The notes: a model not told the origin generated them from the letters alone. Positions 34,258 through 43,287 are shown, counted from the stretch's first letter. The stretch: 64,000 nucleotides of DNA from Bin87 sp965219925 (GCA_965219925.1 OZ244795.1:1116001-1180000); one strand, 5' to 3'. A program made the numbers and translations.

Positions 34258-34571
34258 CGGAGCAGCCTCTCGTGCTTGAGGTCCCATTCCCATTTTTCTA
34301 TGTACAGAGGATGGATACGAAGGTCCACTCCGAGGGCATCCAATTGGGGATCAATGATTGTGGGCAGAGTGATTTTGCGGGAATGGTCCATATAACTGTG
34401 GTCGCCTTCCCACACGATCCACACGTGCAGGTAATCCTCGCCGTACCAGTCATCGTGGAGCTGGCGGACGATGATGGGGCCAAAGTGGAGGTTGGGCTGG
34501 AACCAGCCGTTGAGGGTGTGGCCGATGATGGCGGCAACCTGCTCGGCGGTGTCTTTAGTAATCGTGGCCAT
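34254..34571 (-). CDS. small protein of unknown function paired with HEPN gene
   Basis: 105 residues: MATITKDTAEQVAAIIGHTL, then a Trp/His-rich core (QLHDDWYGEDYLHVWIVWEG) and HPLYIEKWEWDLKHERLLR. It lacks the G-S-x10-D-x-D motif of the nucleotidyltransferase antitoxins usually paired with HEPN. I do not recognise the family. The 4-base overlap with the HEPN gene indicates co-translation, so it may be the cognate partner. Confidence 0.55.
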   Translation of the reverse strand: MATITKDTAEQVAAIIGHTLNGWFQPNLHFGPIIVRQLHDDWYGEDYLHVWIVWEGDHSYMDHSRKITLPTIIDPQLDALGVDLRIHPLYIEKWEWDLKHERLLR

Positions 34572-34680
34572 GGCTAGCGGCTCCTCGATAGTGCTTACCC
34601 TGTCTGATGTTATAATCCCGACCGGCCTTGCCAACAGCAAATGCAGACCATCCTTCATTTTTACCCCGTTACAAGCCATC

Positions 34681-36014
34681 ATGCAAACCGATGCAGCAGA
34701 ACAACAGGAGCAGATTGCGGCCCTGCGGGATTTTGCCGCCACGGGGTTGGCAGAGTTGGAACGGCTGCTAGCCGAGGATAAGCAGGCGCAGATTGCAGCG
34801 TTGGAGCGGTTTGCGACTACCTCGGATTTGAAAACGCTGCGAGAGATGGCCGAGGAGCAACGCACCGAGTTCGATGCCATTGATTTCCTGAGACTATCGA
34901 ATGATGAAGAGTTCCATTCCAACTTTCTGGCTTGGTTGCTGGGCCCCAATAATAACCACGGCATCGGAGATTATTTCCTCAAAAAATTCCTGCGCCGAGT
35001 CGGTTTGTCATTTGAAGTTATCGAGAGCGTTGATTGGACACCGGCAGAGTCTCAACGGGAATGGCGTAACATAGCGGATGGACAGCCAGGATATTTGGAC
35101 ATCCTCATAGTGAACGAATCAACAGGATTCCTTTGCGCCATTGAGAACAAGATATGGTCCGGCGAACATAGCGAGCAGCTTACTCGCTATCGGAAGGCGC
35201 TGAAAGAACGCTACTCCGACTATGACAGGCATTACATCTTCCTATCGCCCAGAGGAACGCTACCTTACCGGGAAGAGGAGCAGAAATACTGGAAACCGAT
35301 GAACTACACCGCCATATTGGAATTGGTGGAGCAAACGATTGACGACACCGAGGTGCGCGAAGACGTGCGCGCATTCCTGCGACAATACGCAACCACGTTG
35401 CGGAGGAAGATCGTGCCCGATAGCAATACCAACATTGCGGAACTGGTCCGCAAAATCTACTTGGAGCACCGGGAGGCGATTGAGCTGATAATTCAGCACA
35501 AACCGAACTTGGTAGACGAAATGAAGCAGATTTTTAGAGATGCGATTAAGCGTCAGGATAAATGGCGACTGGACTGCGAGGATGTTGGTTTTCTTCGGTT
35601 TCAGTCTACCGACTGGGGCCGCTTTGCAGTCCAGAAAACCGGAACCGGGTGGCTGGCACAATCCTCCAATGCGCTGTTGCTGTTTCAGATTAATTTCAGA
35701 GACGGCCCTACGAACCTCCCTTACCTAGACCTCGGTCTATCTCCGGCGACTAACGAATCCATAAGAGAGAAATTGTTTGACAGCGCGCGACAATCGTTGC
35801 TATTCACGCCTCGCATAGCAAATTCCAAACTGGCTGGATAGTATTGGATGCCAAAGAGTACATCCTGAACGAAGGAGATTTGAACCATTTGGGTGATCCG
35901 TCGGTTCGCGCCAAGATTGAGGCGTGGGTCGAGAAGTTTGCCGCCGAGCAATTCCCCGCAATGAACGACGTCATCGTAACGTGCCTGGAAGAATACGAGG
36001 CGGAGCAGGCGTAG
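34681..36014 (+). pseudogene. PD-(D/E)XK nuclease superfamily protein with C-terminal frameshift
   Basis: The first frame (34681-35841) encodes 386 residues: an N-terminal coiled coil, EEFHSNFLAWLLGPN, then the nuclease core PGYLDILIVNE and LCAIENKIWSGEHSEQL (D and E-N-K), as in PDDEXK_4 proteins linked to phage defence. It stops at 35841, but the next frame continues with WIVLDAKEYILNEGDLNHLG and KIEAWVEKFAAEQFPAMNDV up to a TAG at 36012-36014. A one-base indel near 35780-35835 therefore seems to have cut off about 60 residues. The nuclease core is intact, so partial function is possible. Confidence 0.65.
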
Positions 36015-36109
36015 GGATTGCGGCATCCTTCGACAGGCTCAGGATGAGCGGGTGGGTAGCGTGGGATAGCAGGGTGGGTAGTGGGGATGAACGGGGCGCT
36101 GCCAGCGCG

Positions 36110-36553
36110 TTACAGGTGCACAATGTTCAGTGGGTGGTTCCATGCCCGCGCCAGGTGTTCCAGGGCGAGCCGGCGGTGGCACTGCTCGGCGGTGGGTTCG
36201 GCGCACAGCAGCACGGTGGGAACCGAAAAATCGGCCGGCACAATCGTCAGCTCGGGACGGCGTCGCGCCATGATGTCCGCATAAATCTGCTCATATTGCT
36301 GCCAGGTAATGCGTTTGCCACGCCAGTCGTCCAGCAACTCCGGCGTCGGCGACAGCAGCGGTTGATGTTCGTAGTCCATGCCGTTCAATTCGCGCAGAAA
36401 ATAAGGCAGGTCCTGACGGCGGGCGAAGATGGCCATTTGCGAAGTGTTCCGCAGCCGAACGTCCAGCAACCGTTTGACACCGGCGCGTCGCAGCGTCTCG
36501 AAGAAATCTTCCGCCGTGCGACGCGTGAATCCGATGGTGTAAACCGTGGTCAT
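36110..36553 (-). CDS. DUF488 family protein
   Basis: 147 residues. MTTVYTIGFTRRTAEDFFET, the LLDVRLRNTS strand and the C-terminal LLCAEPTAEQCHRRLALEHL (the conserved C-x-E...CHR block) identify DUF488. These small proteins are widespread; no reaction is assigned. The upstream in-frame ATG at 36580 lies in an R1 repeat and is not used here. Confidence 0.8.
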   Translation of the reverse strand: MTTVYTIGFTRRTAEDFFETLRRAGVKRLLDVRLRNTSQMAIFARRQDLPYFLRELNGMDYEHQPLLSPTPELLDDWRGKRITWQQYEQIYADIMARRRPELTIVPADFSVPTVLLCAEPTAEQCHRRLALEHLARAWNHPLNIVHL

Positions 36554-36561
36554 TGGCCTAA

Positions 36562-36717
36562 TGCGTACCCACTTTGTCATTGCGACCCCGTACTTGATAC
36601 GGGGGTGGCAATCTCGTCGCCGTAGCAGCGGCGGTTCGCCGACGTGTGCTCAACCTCATCGAGATTGCCACGTCGCTGCGCTCCTCGCAATGACAGATTA
36701 ATACAGGTACGCGTGAG
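36562..36717. repeat. R1 repeat, near-complete copy
   Basis: From TGCGTACCCACTTTGTCATT to AGGTACGCGTGAG with matching internal arms. It separates the DUF488 gene from the carboxymuconolactone decarboxylase-like gene. Confidence 0.75.
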
Positions 36718-36725
36718 TAAACCCA

Positions 36726-37274
36726 TCAATAGGTCAGAGCGTCGGCGGTGCCGTCCGGCAACTCAACCTGGAGCGCCTGCAAACTGTGGGCGAGGCCGTG
36801 GTAATAGGCGACGACTACCAGCATATCCACTATCCCGGCGTCTCCGATGATGCCGCGCACTGCATCGAACGTGGAGTCCGACACTCGATGCTGGCGCAGC
36901 AGTTCGATAACGAACCCGGATACCACCGCGTCATCACCCGACAACCCGTTTGGGGCCCGGTACTCGTGGATCGCGGCTATCTCGGCGTCGGTGAGACCGG
37001 CGTTGCGGGCGGCGGGTTGGTTCACCGTCCAAACGTAATGGCCGCAGGCTTCGCGCGCTGCCGTCAGGACGGCCACGGCCTTGACGCGGGGTGGCAGCGG
37101 AGTTTCAAAGCGGACATAGCCGCCCAGGTGGGCAAAGTTTCCGGCGGCCTGGGGGTTATTGAGCAGGGCAGCATAATTCCGTTGCACCCCACCGCGAGAG
37201 GTTTCTATCTCGTCCCATACCGCCTGGCCGGCAGCGTCCATGTTATCTCGGGTAGCGAAAGGCACTCGGGTCAT
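36726..37274 (-). CDS. carboxymuconolactone decarboxylase / AhpD-like family protein
   Basis: A 182-residue all-helical protein. AGNFAHLGGYVRFETPLPPR, AVLTAAREACGHYVWTVNQP and GLTDAEIAAIHEYRAPNGLS follow the CMD family pattern. The AhpD-type CxxC is absent (only one Cys, in REACGHYVW), so thiol peroxidase activity is unlikely. An AGGAGG lies 9 nt before ATG 37274; an ATG at 37283 has no spacing for it. Confidence 0.8.
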   Translation of the reverse strand: MTRVPFATRDNMDAAGQAVWDEIETSRGGVQRNYAALLNNPQAAGNFAHLGGYVRFETPLPPRVKAVAVLTAAREACGHYVWTVNQPAARNAGLTDAEIAAIHEYRAPNGLSGDDAVVSGFVIELLRQHRVSDSTFDAVRGIIGDAGIVDMLVVVAYYHGLAHSLQALQVELPDGTADALTY

Positions 37275-37424
37275 TTTGGTCATCCTCCTGGCATATTTCG
37301 CAAAAGCTTGGCACGAGAGTCGTCGCCAGTCAACACCCAGCCCGCTCGCACGCCCCGCTCATCCTGAGCCCGTCGAAGGATGGCCTCCTGTCATAGCCAG
37401 AGAAGTGTGACAATGCCGTCCTAA

Positions 37425-37464
37425 CCCCCTCTCCCTCGATGGGAGAGGGTTGGGGTGAGGGTGA
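37425..37464. repeat. R2 repeat
   Basis: CCCCCTCTCCCTCGATGGGA followed by GAGGGTTGGGGTGAGGGTGA, between the CMD-family gene and the hydrolase gene. A short CTCATCCTGAGCCCGTCGAA unit precedes it near 37360. Confidence 0.75.
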
Positions 37465-37515
37465 ACCCCCCGCTGATGACAGGAAGCCAGCGGGGCCTTT
37501 GGCGGTACGGAGTTA

Positions 37516-38277
37516 TCAGGCTGTCGCAACCGCCGGTTCATGGGTCTTCAGGAAGCGCCGGGCGTGGGCTACGACCTCGTCGATGTGCGCCGGCGAGTCT
37601 TTCCAGGGATAAATAGTCACCTCGGAGTTCGGGGCCAGGTTGGCAACCTCCATCGCGCACTCGTATGGGTGCGCCGGCACATCGTCGGGCGCTATCAGCA
37701 GTGGTGTCTGCAGGGCGCGCACGAAATCGCGGGAAACGGTGAAAACGAAGTCGGCGCGGTCGGTGTACATACTGGTCAGGAAGTCATGGACCATGTCCAT
37801 TGTGATTTCAGGACGCTGCGCGCAAAGGGGCGGCCCCCACCCGGTGATATTGTTCTGGTAGAAAATATCCGGCGTCTCTGCCCTGAACCCGCTGGGTTGC
37901 ATCAACGCCGCCGCCACTATGCGATCCTGGGCCAGCCTCAGCAGGTTGTGGATCAGCGGCCCGCCGATGCAGAAGCCCATCACCAGGAACTCCTTGATGC
38001 CGAGATGATCCATCAGCCCAAGTTGGTCATCAGAGTGGGCATCCCAGGGGCGGTCAATCTCCAGTGGGCCGGTGGATTGGCCCCCATTAGCATTGCGCAA
38101 GTCGGCGGCGATACAGCGAAAGTCGTCCTTATAGGTCTCCATAGGGTTGAAGGGCACCGACCTCTGCAACGATGCCACGGTGGAATTGAGTCCGCCGCCC
38201 GGAATGATGAGCAGGGGGAATCCGGAACCGACCTCTTCGTAGTAGATACGGTTGGGGCCTCTTTCATAGAACGGCAT
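37516..38277 (-). CDS. alpha/beta hydrolase with Cys nucleophile
   Basis: 253 residues. RIYYEEVGSGFPLLIIPGGG carries the oxyanion-hole strand, and the nucleophile elbow is VMGFCIGGPL (G-x-C-x-G) with Cys in place of Ser. The acid is probably in LIAPDDVPAHP and the His in WKDSPAHIDEVV. A Cys nucleophile is known in dienelactone hydrolases. Substrate unknown. Confidence 0.8.
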   Translation of the reverse strand: MPFYERGPNRIYYEEVGSGFPLLIIPGGGLNSTVASLQRSVPFNPMETYKDDFRCIAADLRNANGGQSTGPLEIDRPWDAHSDDQLGLMDHLGIKEFLVMGFCIGGPLIHNLLRLAQDRIVAAALMQPSGFRAETPDIFYQNNITGWGPPLCAQRPEITMDMVHDFLTSMYTDRADFVFTVSRDFVRALQTPLLIAPDDVPAHPYECAMEVANLAPNSEVTIYPWKDSPAHIDEVVAHARRFLKTHEPAVATA

Positions 38278-38470
38278 GGCTATTTTCCTCTACCAGCGAG
38301 TTGCAACGCTCGCTTGATGTCTAACGGGCCGGCAGGCCGGGATTTGCGGCACAACATCCGGATGCGGCGTGTTGTACGGGATTATGCTTCGTCTGCCTTT
38401 TCTGGCGCTGACTCTAACCCACGATGACTCAGGCGGTCAAGATAACGGCCCGGCGCCCAGGGCAACGGCC

Positions 38471-38631
38471 TCATGCGTACCCACTTTGTCATTGCTACCC
38501 CGTACTTGATACGGGGGGTGACAATCTCGTCGCCGTAACAACGGCGGTTCGCTAACGTGTGTTCAGCCTCGTCGAGATTGCCACGTCGCTGACGCTCCTC
38601 GCAATGACAGATTAAAGCGGGTAGGCGTGAG
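38471..38631. repeat. R1 repeat, near-complete copy
   Basis: TCATGCGTACCCACTTTGTC to GCGGGTAGGCGTGA with arms GTCATTGC and CTCCTCGCAATGAC. The 380-base gap 38278-38656 holds this and no gene. Confidence 0.75.
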
Positions 38632-38656
38632 GGGCAGTGGAAACCAGTAAATCTCC

Positions 38657-39388
38657 CTACTCAACCACCACTTCATCATGCAGCAGAACGCCTCCGTTTC
38701 GGTAGGCTATCGTAATCGGATCACGCTGAAGCGCGGCTTGAACCACCTCCAGCGGAGTGGTGCGCGAGCTTCCAGGCACAATTACCCGACGCACAGCGCT
38801 GCGATGCCCAACCACCCCCGCGGCAGCGTCGCCCTGCGCCTGACCCCTGCCGCCACGGGCAGCCATTGCCAGCTCCACGCTGATACTGTCCGCGCCCTCG
38901 GTTCCCTGGCCCAGCAGCTGGCTCAAAGTAGCCGCCGACGACGCAGCCCAGGCGGCCTGAGACAGTGGAAAAGGCCCGGGACCCATCCATCGGAGCTATG
39001 GCCGGCCAGCACAGTCCAAAGGCTTGCGTGAGTCAGATTTTCGCAGGTAACGGCAACCTTTACCTCGCCTTCGTGGGCCATTCCCCCATCATCGTCATAT
39101 TCCTTCGTATCGAGAAGATACCGCCCGTGGACTGATCCGGTGGGCACTATGGCGATATCCCCCGCCAACGGCAGGACGCCAGCCGGATTTGGTGACGCCG
39201 CCGCTACATCGCCTGAGCTCCATTCGACCTCATCCTGAAACTGAATTGAACCCTTGGTGAGCGCTTGCCCCACCGGACAATATCGGGAAGCCCGCTCCAA
39301 CCGGATACGTTCCGATTCGGAGATTTGGCCTTTCAAAGTGACCACTTCCCTGACGCCAAACCCGATGCCGCCAAACCCATTGCCAGTA
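38657..39388 (-). pseudogene. OsmC-like selenoprotein gene, 3' part with frameshift
   Basis: Continues the gene that starts at 40535, beyond the IS5 copy. It contains ERASRYCPVGQALTKG, the second conserved Cys block of OsmC proteins. It then enters a second OsmC-like half (EVKVAVTCENLTHASLWTVL) whose frame breaks near 38990; the remainder is read in another frame down to 38657 (PGPFPLSQAAWAASSAATLS). In this second half the expected catalytic Cys/Sec position appears to be Ser. The gene is inactivated by both the insertion and the frameshift, unless the latter is a sequencing error. Confidence 0.7.
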
Positions 39389-40231
39389 GGGGGTGTCGTC
39401 AAAAGAGTTTGCTCCAGATCATCACTGCCCGGAGCTGGCAGATGGCCAAATACGACGCCGTTCTCTTGGCATAGCGGGTTGCCACCCCGCGCCACTGCTT
39501 GAATTCCAGGAATCCGTTCTCCACTAGGTGCCGCAGCTTGTACAGCGCCCGGTCATAGTCCCGCTTTTCTCTCCGGTTGCTTTTGGGCGGTATCACCGGG
39601 TCCATTCCCAATTCCCGGACGGTGGCTATGATTTCATTGGTGTCATAGGCTTTGTCCGCCATCAGGCACTCCGCTGCTATGCCCTCAATCAGAGGCAAAG
39701 CCTGGGAGCAGTCGGCAAACGTACCCTCGGTCACCGCCAGCCTTACCGGCATTCCGTGGGAATCCACCGCCAGGTGCAGCTTGCTGTTCAGCCCCCTTTT
39801 GTGCGGGCAATGGACTGATTTCCGCCCCGGGCGCCGGCGCTGTGGGGATGGGCCTTGATATAGCTGGCGTCTATCATCAGCCACTCGAAATCAGGGTCAT
39901 CAATCACCGCCTCCAACAGTCCGGCCCACACGCCCCGGTCCCGCCAGCGGCAGAAGCGGCGGTGGGTGTTCTTCCAATCTCCGTAGTCCGGGGGCAAATC
40001 TCGCCAAGGAGCGCCGGTGCGCAGTATCCAGCACACGGCGTCGATAAACCGCCGGTTGTCCTGGGCCGGTCGGCCCCTCTTGCCCTCTCCCCCAGGCAAA
40101 TGCGGCCTCAACCGCTCCCAAACCTCATCGGTCATATCGTGGCGCCGGTGCGCTACCGTCATACCCCCACCTTCCACACTCTCCCCATTTCCAGCAATCT
40201 ACCACCCTACCGCCATTTTGACGACACCCCC
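39389..40231 (-). mobile_element. IS5-family (IS427-group) insertion sequence, copy A
   Basis: 843 bp with 16-bp inverted ends GGGGGTGTCGTCAAAA, flanked by TA (39387-39388 and 40232-40233). It carries the same two transposase frames as copy B at 53488-54330. It interrupts the OsmC-like selenoprotein gene; removal of the IS and one TA restores the frame (IELP-TGNGFGG). Confidence 0.93.
39399..40177 (-). CDS. IS5-family transposase, copy A, two frames joined by -1 frameshift
   Basis: The first frame (40177-39788) has DEVWERLRPHLPG and MIDASYIKAHPHSAG (catalytic D) and stops after SIARTKGG. The second frame (to 39399) continues LNSKLHLAVDSHGMPVRLAV, MADKAYDTNEIIATV (D) and YDRALYKLRHLVENGFLEFK (E). 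At the junction the minus strand reads AAAAGGGGG (39800-39792), an A-AAA-GGG type slippery sequence, so the full transposase is made by programmed -1 frameshifting. A start at the internal ATG 40162 is equally possible. Confidence 0.88.
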
Positions 40232-40535
40232 TAGGAAGCTCAATAGGCTCCACCTCAAAATCTACCCTGATGTCCTCCAGCGCAATCCGGCCCCGGTAGG
40301 CAACGCCCACCACTGTGACCACCGTTCAAGCAGCCCACGCCGCTACTGACAGATATTGGGGAGGGGGCCCCACCATATCAAAGTCAAGATTCGGTATGCC
40401 GGTCACATAAGGCCATGGCCCCCTTTGTCCCGGCCCGCCGCCAATCACCGAAAGCACTGCTTGCTCTCCAATGGTGCGGGCCACTATGCTCCGCTGAAGC
40501 CGGTCAGTCATGGTGTTGCGCGCATCTTCAGTCAT
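40232..40535 (-). pseudogene. OsmC-like selenoprotein gene, 5' part, TGA at the catalytic Cys
   Basis: It begins MTEDARNTMTDRLQRSIVAR with GGGAGG just upstream and overlaps the MFS stop by 8 bases. After GPPPQYLSVAAWAA the frame meets TGA (40328-40326) and continues TVVTVVGVAYRGRIALEDIR then VDFEVEPIELP to the IS5 insertion. In OsmC/Ohr proteins the stretch P-x-E-Y-L-L-A-A-L-A-S-C-x-x-x-T places the peroxidatic Cys exactly at this TGA, so it is read as selenocysteine. OsmC-like selenoproteins are known in bacteria. The role would be reduction of organic or fatty-acid hydroperoxides. The gene is now split by the IS and cannot make the full protein. Confidence 0.8.
40295..40311 (-). promoter_or_regulatory. 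candidate bacterial SECIS hairpin of the OsmC-like gene
   Basis: On the minus strand it starts 15 nt after the UGA: GGTGGGC pairs with GCCTACC (one G-U) and leaves the loop GTT at +22 to +24. Its position and loop G are nearly the same as in the Rdx selenoprotein hairpin at 1102-1121. Confidence 0.65.
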
Positions 40536-41838
40536 TGGTCCTCCCAACGTTGTTTGCCATTTTCAGTTCATTGATCGGAGCTACCAATCCTATCACTAAG
40601 CTGGATATCGCCATCAACGCGCCCGCGACGATGAAGACCCACCCCAGGCTCAGCTTTATCAGGGGGCCCGAAGACGCTATCGAGATGGGCGACACGGCGA
40701 CCGACGCAACCAGCAATAGGCTCATTACTCTGCCCAACATCGCCGGCGGCGTGCGGCCCTGAATCCACGAAATGATCATAATCCCCACATAGCCGCCCAT
40801 TACTCCGATTGTCAGGGTTATTGCCGCCGCCAGCCATGTCGCGCTAAGCAGGCCGAAAGGCGCCATAAGGATGCCAGACAGGGTGAAGACTGCAACTAAA
40901 ATTGGGCCCAGTCCACGCTTGGGCGCGGGCAGCGCTCCCGCAAGAACCGTGCCCAGCACCGAACCCCCGGCGTAGGCGGATGTGACTATCCCCAATGCGA
41001 GGGCGCCTTCCGTCAGCCGAGTATGGGCCAGCACGGGCATCCCTACCGTCACCGGTCCCCGCATGAGAAGTTCCATCTGCACGATGAGCAGGAAAATTGC
41101 GAGCATCGCCCCGTCCACGCGCACATACTGTATTCCCTCTCTAATGGATGAAAATAGGCTGAGCTCTTTCGTATCTTCGCCCGCCAGCCGGGGGCCGGAA
41201 TCGTCCATTCGCATCAGCAAAAGCATTAACGAGGAGACCAATAGCGCCGAGGCCACCACCGTGAACGCCAACCCTATTCCTGTCTTATCCGTGCCACCCG
41301 CGGAGGACACCCCATCGCTGAAGAACGTTATCAGACCTCCAGCCAGAGCGGGGCCTATGAAACCGCCCAGCTGGGTTGTCGTACGTACTGCCGCATTGGA
41401 TTGTCGAAGTAGTTGGACTGGTACGACGCGCGGTAGCAACGCCAATTGGGCGGGATAATAGAACGAGTCCGCGACCCCCTTGAGCAACGCGAACACGTAT
41501 ATCAGCCACAGGTCTGCCAGCTCGGTCAGAACCAGGACTGCCAGAGACGCAACAAGAGCAATACGTATGCCGTTGCTGGCCAGCATGATCGCGCGAGGCG
41601 AATATCTGTCTGCCAGCGACCCGCCGATAAGGATGAAGAAGATGGTGGGAATGTTGCCCACCGCCAGGACTATGCCCACAGCGACCGGATCGCCGGAGAC
41701 CATCAACACCAGCCATGGGAACGCTATCAGGTCGAACTGGTCGCCGATGGCAGATAAACTACCTGCTCCCCATAACAACCCGAAGTTCCGTGTCCTCATC
41801 AGTTTCCAGAATGAAGGGTTGGCAGATTGCTCACTCAT
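40528..41838 (-). CDS. MFS transporter
   Basis: A 436-residue membrane protein with about 12 helices. MSEQSANPSFWKLMRTRNFG then LLWGAGSLSAIGDQFDLIAF, and the loop motif GGSLADRYSPRAIML, match the enterobactin-exporter/macrolide-efflux (MFS_3-like) group. Substrate unknown. The start is set at the ATG preceding SEQSANP; the open frame further upstream (to 41961) lacks transporter character. Its end overlaps the OsmC-like gene, suggesting one transcript. Confidence 0.85.
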   Translation of the reverse strand: MSEQSANPSFWKLMRTRNFGLLWGAGSLSAIGDQFDLIAFPWLVLMVSGDPVAVGIVLAVGNIPTIFFILIGGSLADRYSPRAIMLASNGIRIALVASLAVLVLTELADLWLIYVFALLKGVADSFYYPAQLALLPRVVPVQLLRQSNAAVRTTTQLGGFIGPALAGGLITFFSDGVSSAGGTDKTGIGLAFTVVASALLVSSLMLLLMRMDDSGPRLAGEDTKELSLFSSIREGIQYVRVDGAMLAIFLLIVQMELLMRGPVTVGMPVLAHTRLTEGALALGIVTSAYAGGSVLGTVLAGALPAPKRGLGPILVAVFTLSGILMAPFGLLSATWLAAAITLTIGVMGGYVGIMIISWIQGRTPPAMLGRVMSLLLVASVAVSPISIASSGPLIKLSLGWVFIVAGALMAISSLVIGLVAPINELKMANNVGRTND

Positions 41839-42246
41839 GTCCGGCAATACCAGGTTGAAACGATACGATGGGGGTGGGATGTTATTGTCTGCAAATTTAG
41901 GGGAATTGTATTCAAAAACTGGCGACGCCATCGGCGTAATCCAACATGGCGGATTGGCCAAGCAATGATACCGTACACGCTAAGAATGGGGGTGTTGTTC
42001 AGATCCCACTAACTACTGTGTCAGCCATTAAATTTCGCGCCATTCATGCCTGTTTCCAGCCACTGTCGTCCTCATTGCTCCGGTTTATGGCTATTCGGAT
42101 CAGAACGATGCGATGGCCGGCTTCGTGCCAGCCGGCTCCTGTTGCGCCACCGCCGGAGACTCTAAATTGACAGCCCGCCACGCGTACACCTACAATCGCA
42201 ATAACTCAAAAATCACGCCAGGGTTCAAGCTCGACAGGAGGACAAA
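41839..42246. other. 408-base divergent intergenic region
   Basis: Lies between the divergent MFS and dioxygenase-family genes and must hold both promoters. A CAGGAGG ribosome site ends it before ATG 42247. I see no gene, repeat or clear operator. Confidence 0.5.
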
Positions 42247-43218
42247 ATGGCCGAATTACTGGGGCTAGGATGTTCCCACGGCCCAATCATTCTGACCCCG
42301 CCCGAGGTGTGGGCCAGGGGCAGAGATCGGATATTTGCCCGCGTACCGGGCTACGAACCGCCTGCCCAACTGCTGGAAGAGCTGGGAGACGACAACGGAC
42401 TGAGCCACGACATCAGCGACCAGCAGAAGGTCGTCGAGTCGTTTAACATCCTCCGCGACCGCCTCCATGAATGGGCGCCGGATGTTCTGTTGGTCATCGG
42501 CGACGACCAGGCGGAGAACTTTCTCCAGGACAACCTGCCTCCTTTCTGCCTGTACACCGGCGCCGAAGTCGACGGCTATCCCTTTCAGCGTCCCGCGGCC
42601 CGGACCAACCTGTGGAACGCCGCCCCGGAGACGAAGTTCTCCTTCCAGTGCCCCCAGGAGTTTTCCAGGGACCTGCGCAACCACTTGATCCGGGACGGGT
42701 TCGACATGGCCTCTTCCAGCGCTCTCAAGGGTTGGGACTGGGGCCTGGCCCACGCCATCATCAACCCGCTGGTGTTTCTGGACCCCGACGGCAGATTCCC
42801 GCTGCTCCCGCTGTTCGTCAACTGCTACGGCGAAGAGGCCGGACCCGACTACCCGCCGCGGCCCACACCCAAACGATGCTACGAACTGGGACGCGGCATC
42901 CGAAGGTTCCTGGACACCAGGGACGAAAGGGTCGCTGTGGTAGCGTCTTCCAGCTGGTCCCACAGCTTCCTGGCCCACAAGTTCCAGTGCCGGGCCATCG
43001 ACATCGAGACCGACCGGCGCAACCTGGAACTGGTGCGGGCGGGTCAGGGGAGCAAGTTGGCCGAACTTACTCCGGAGGAGATTCAGGCATCGGGAGACCA
43101 CGAAATCCTGAACTGGATCATCGCTCTGGGAATACTCGGCGACGTTCCCGCGGAAATCGTCGACGTGCGTGAGTCCCACACCCAACTGGCGTACCGCGTG
43201 GCGGCGATCTGGAACTGA
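42247..43218 (+). CDS. class III extradiol dioxygenase (LigB-like) superfamily protein
   Basis: A 323-residue protein of the LigB / protocatechuate 4,5-dioxygenase beta-subunit fold. The N-terminal LLGLGCSHGP holds a likely metal His; LLVIGDDQAENF, RFPLLPLFVNCYGEEAGPDY and VAVVASSSWSHSFL follow the family order. These enzymes use Fe(II) to open catechol-type rings, but many relatives have other or unknown substrates. A CAGGAGG 5 nt upstream supports the start. Confidence 0.8.
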   Translation: MAELLGLGCSHGPIILTPPEVWARGRDRIFARVPGYEPPAQLLEELGDDNGLSHDISDQQKVVESFNILRDRLHEWAPDVLLVIGDDQAENFLQDNLPPFCLYTGAEVDGYPFQRPAARTNLWNAAPETKFSFQCPQEFSRDLRNHLIRDGFDMASSSALKGWDWGLAHAIINPLVFLDPDGRFPLLPLFVNCYGEEAGPDYPPRPTPKRCYELGRGIRRFLDTRDERVAVVASSSWSHSFLAHKFQCRAIDIETDRRNLELVRAGQGSKLAELTPEEIQASGDHEILNWIIALGILGDVPAEIVDVRESHTQLAYRVAAIWN

Positions 43219-43287
43219 GCGCTTCTGCTTCAGCGCCCCATAGCCCTCAGCCGGCCGCATCGGATTCCCTTGCCGGTGCGGCGACTA

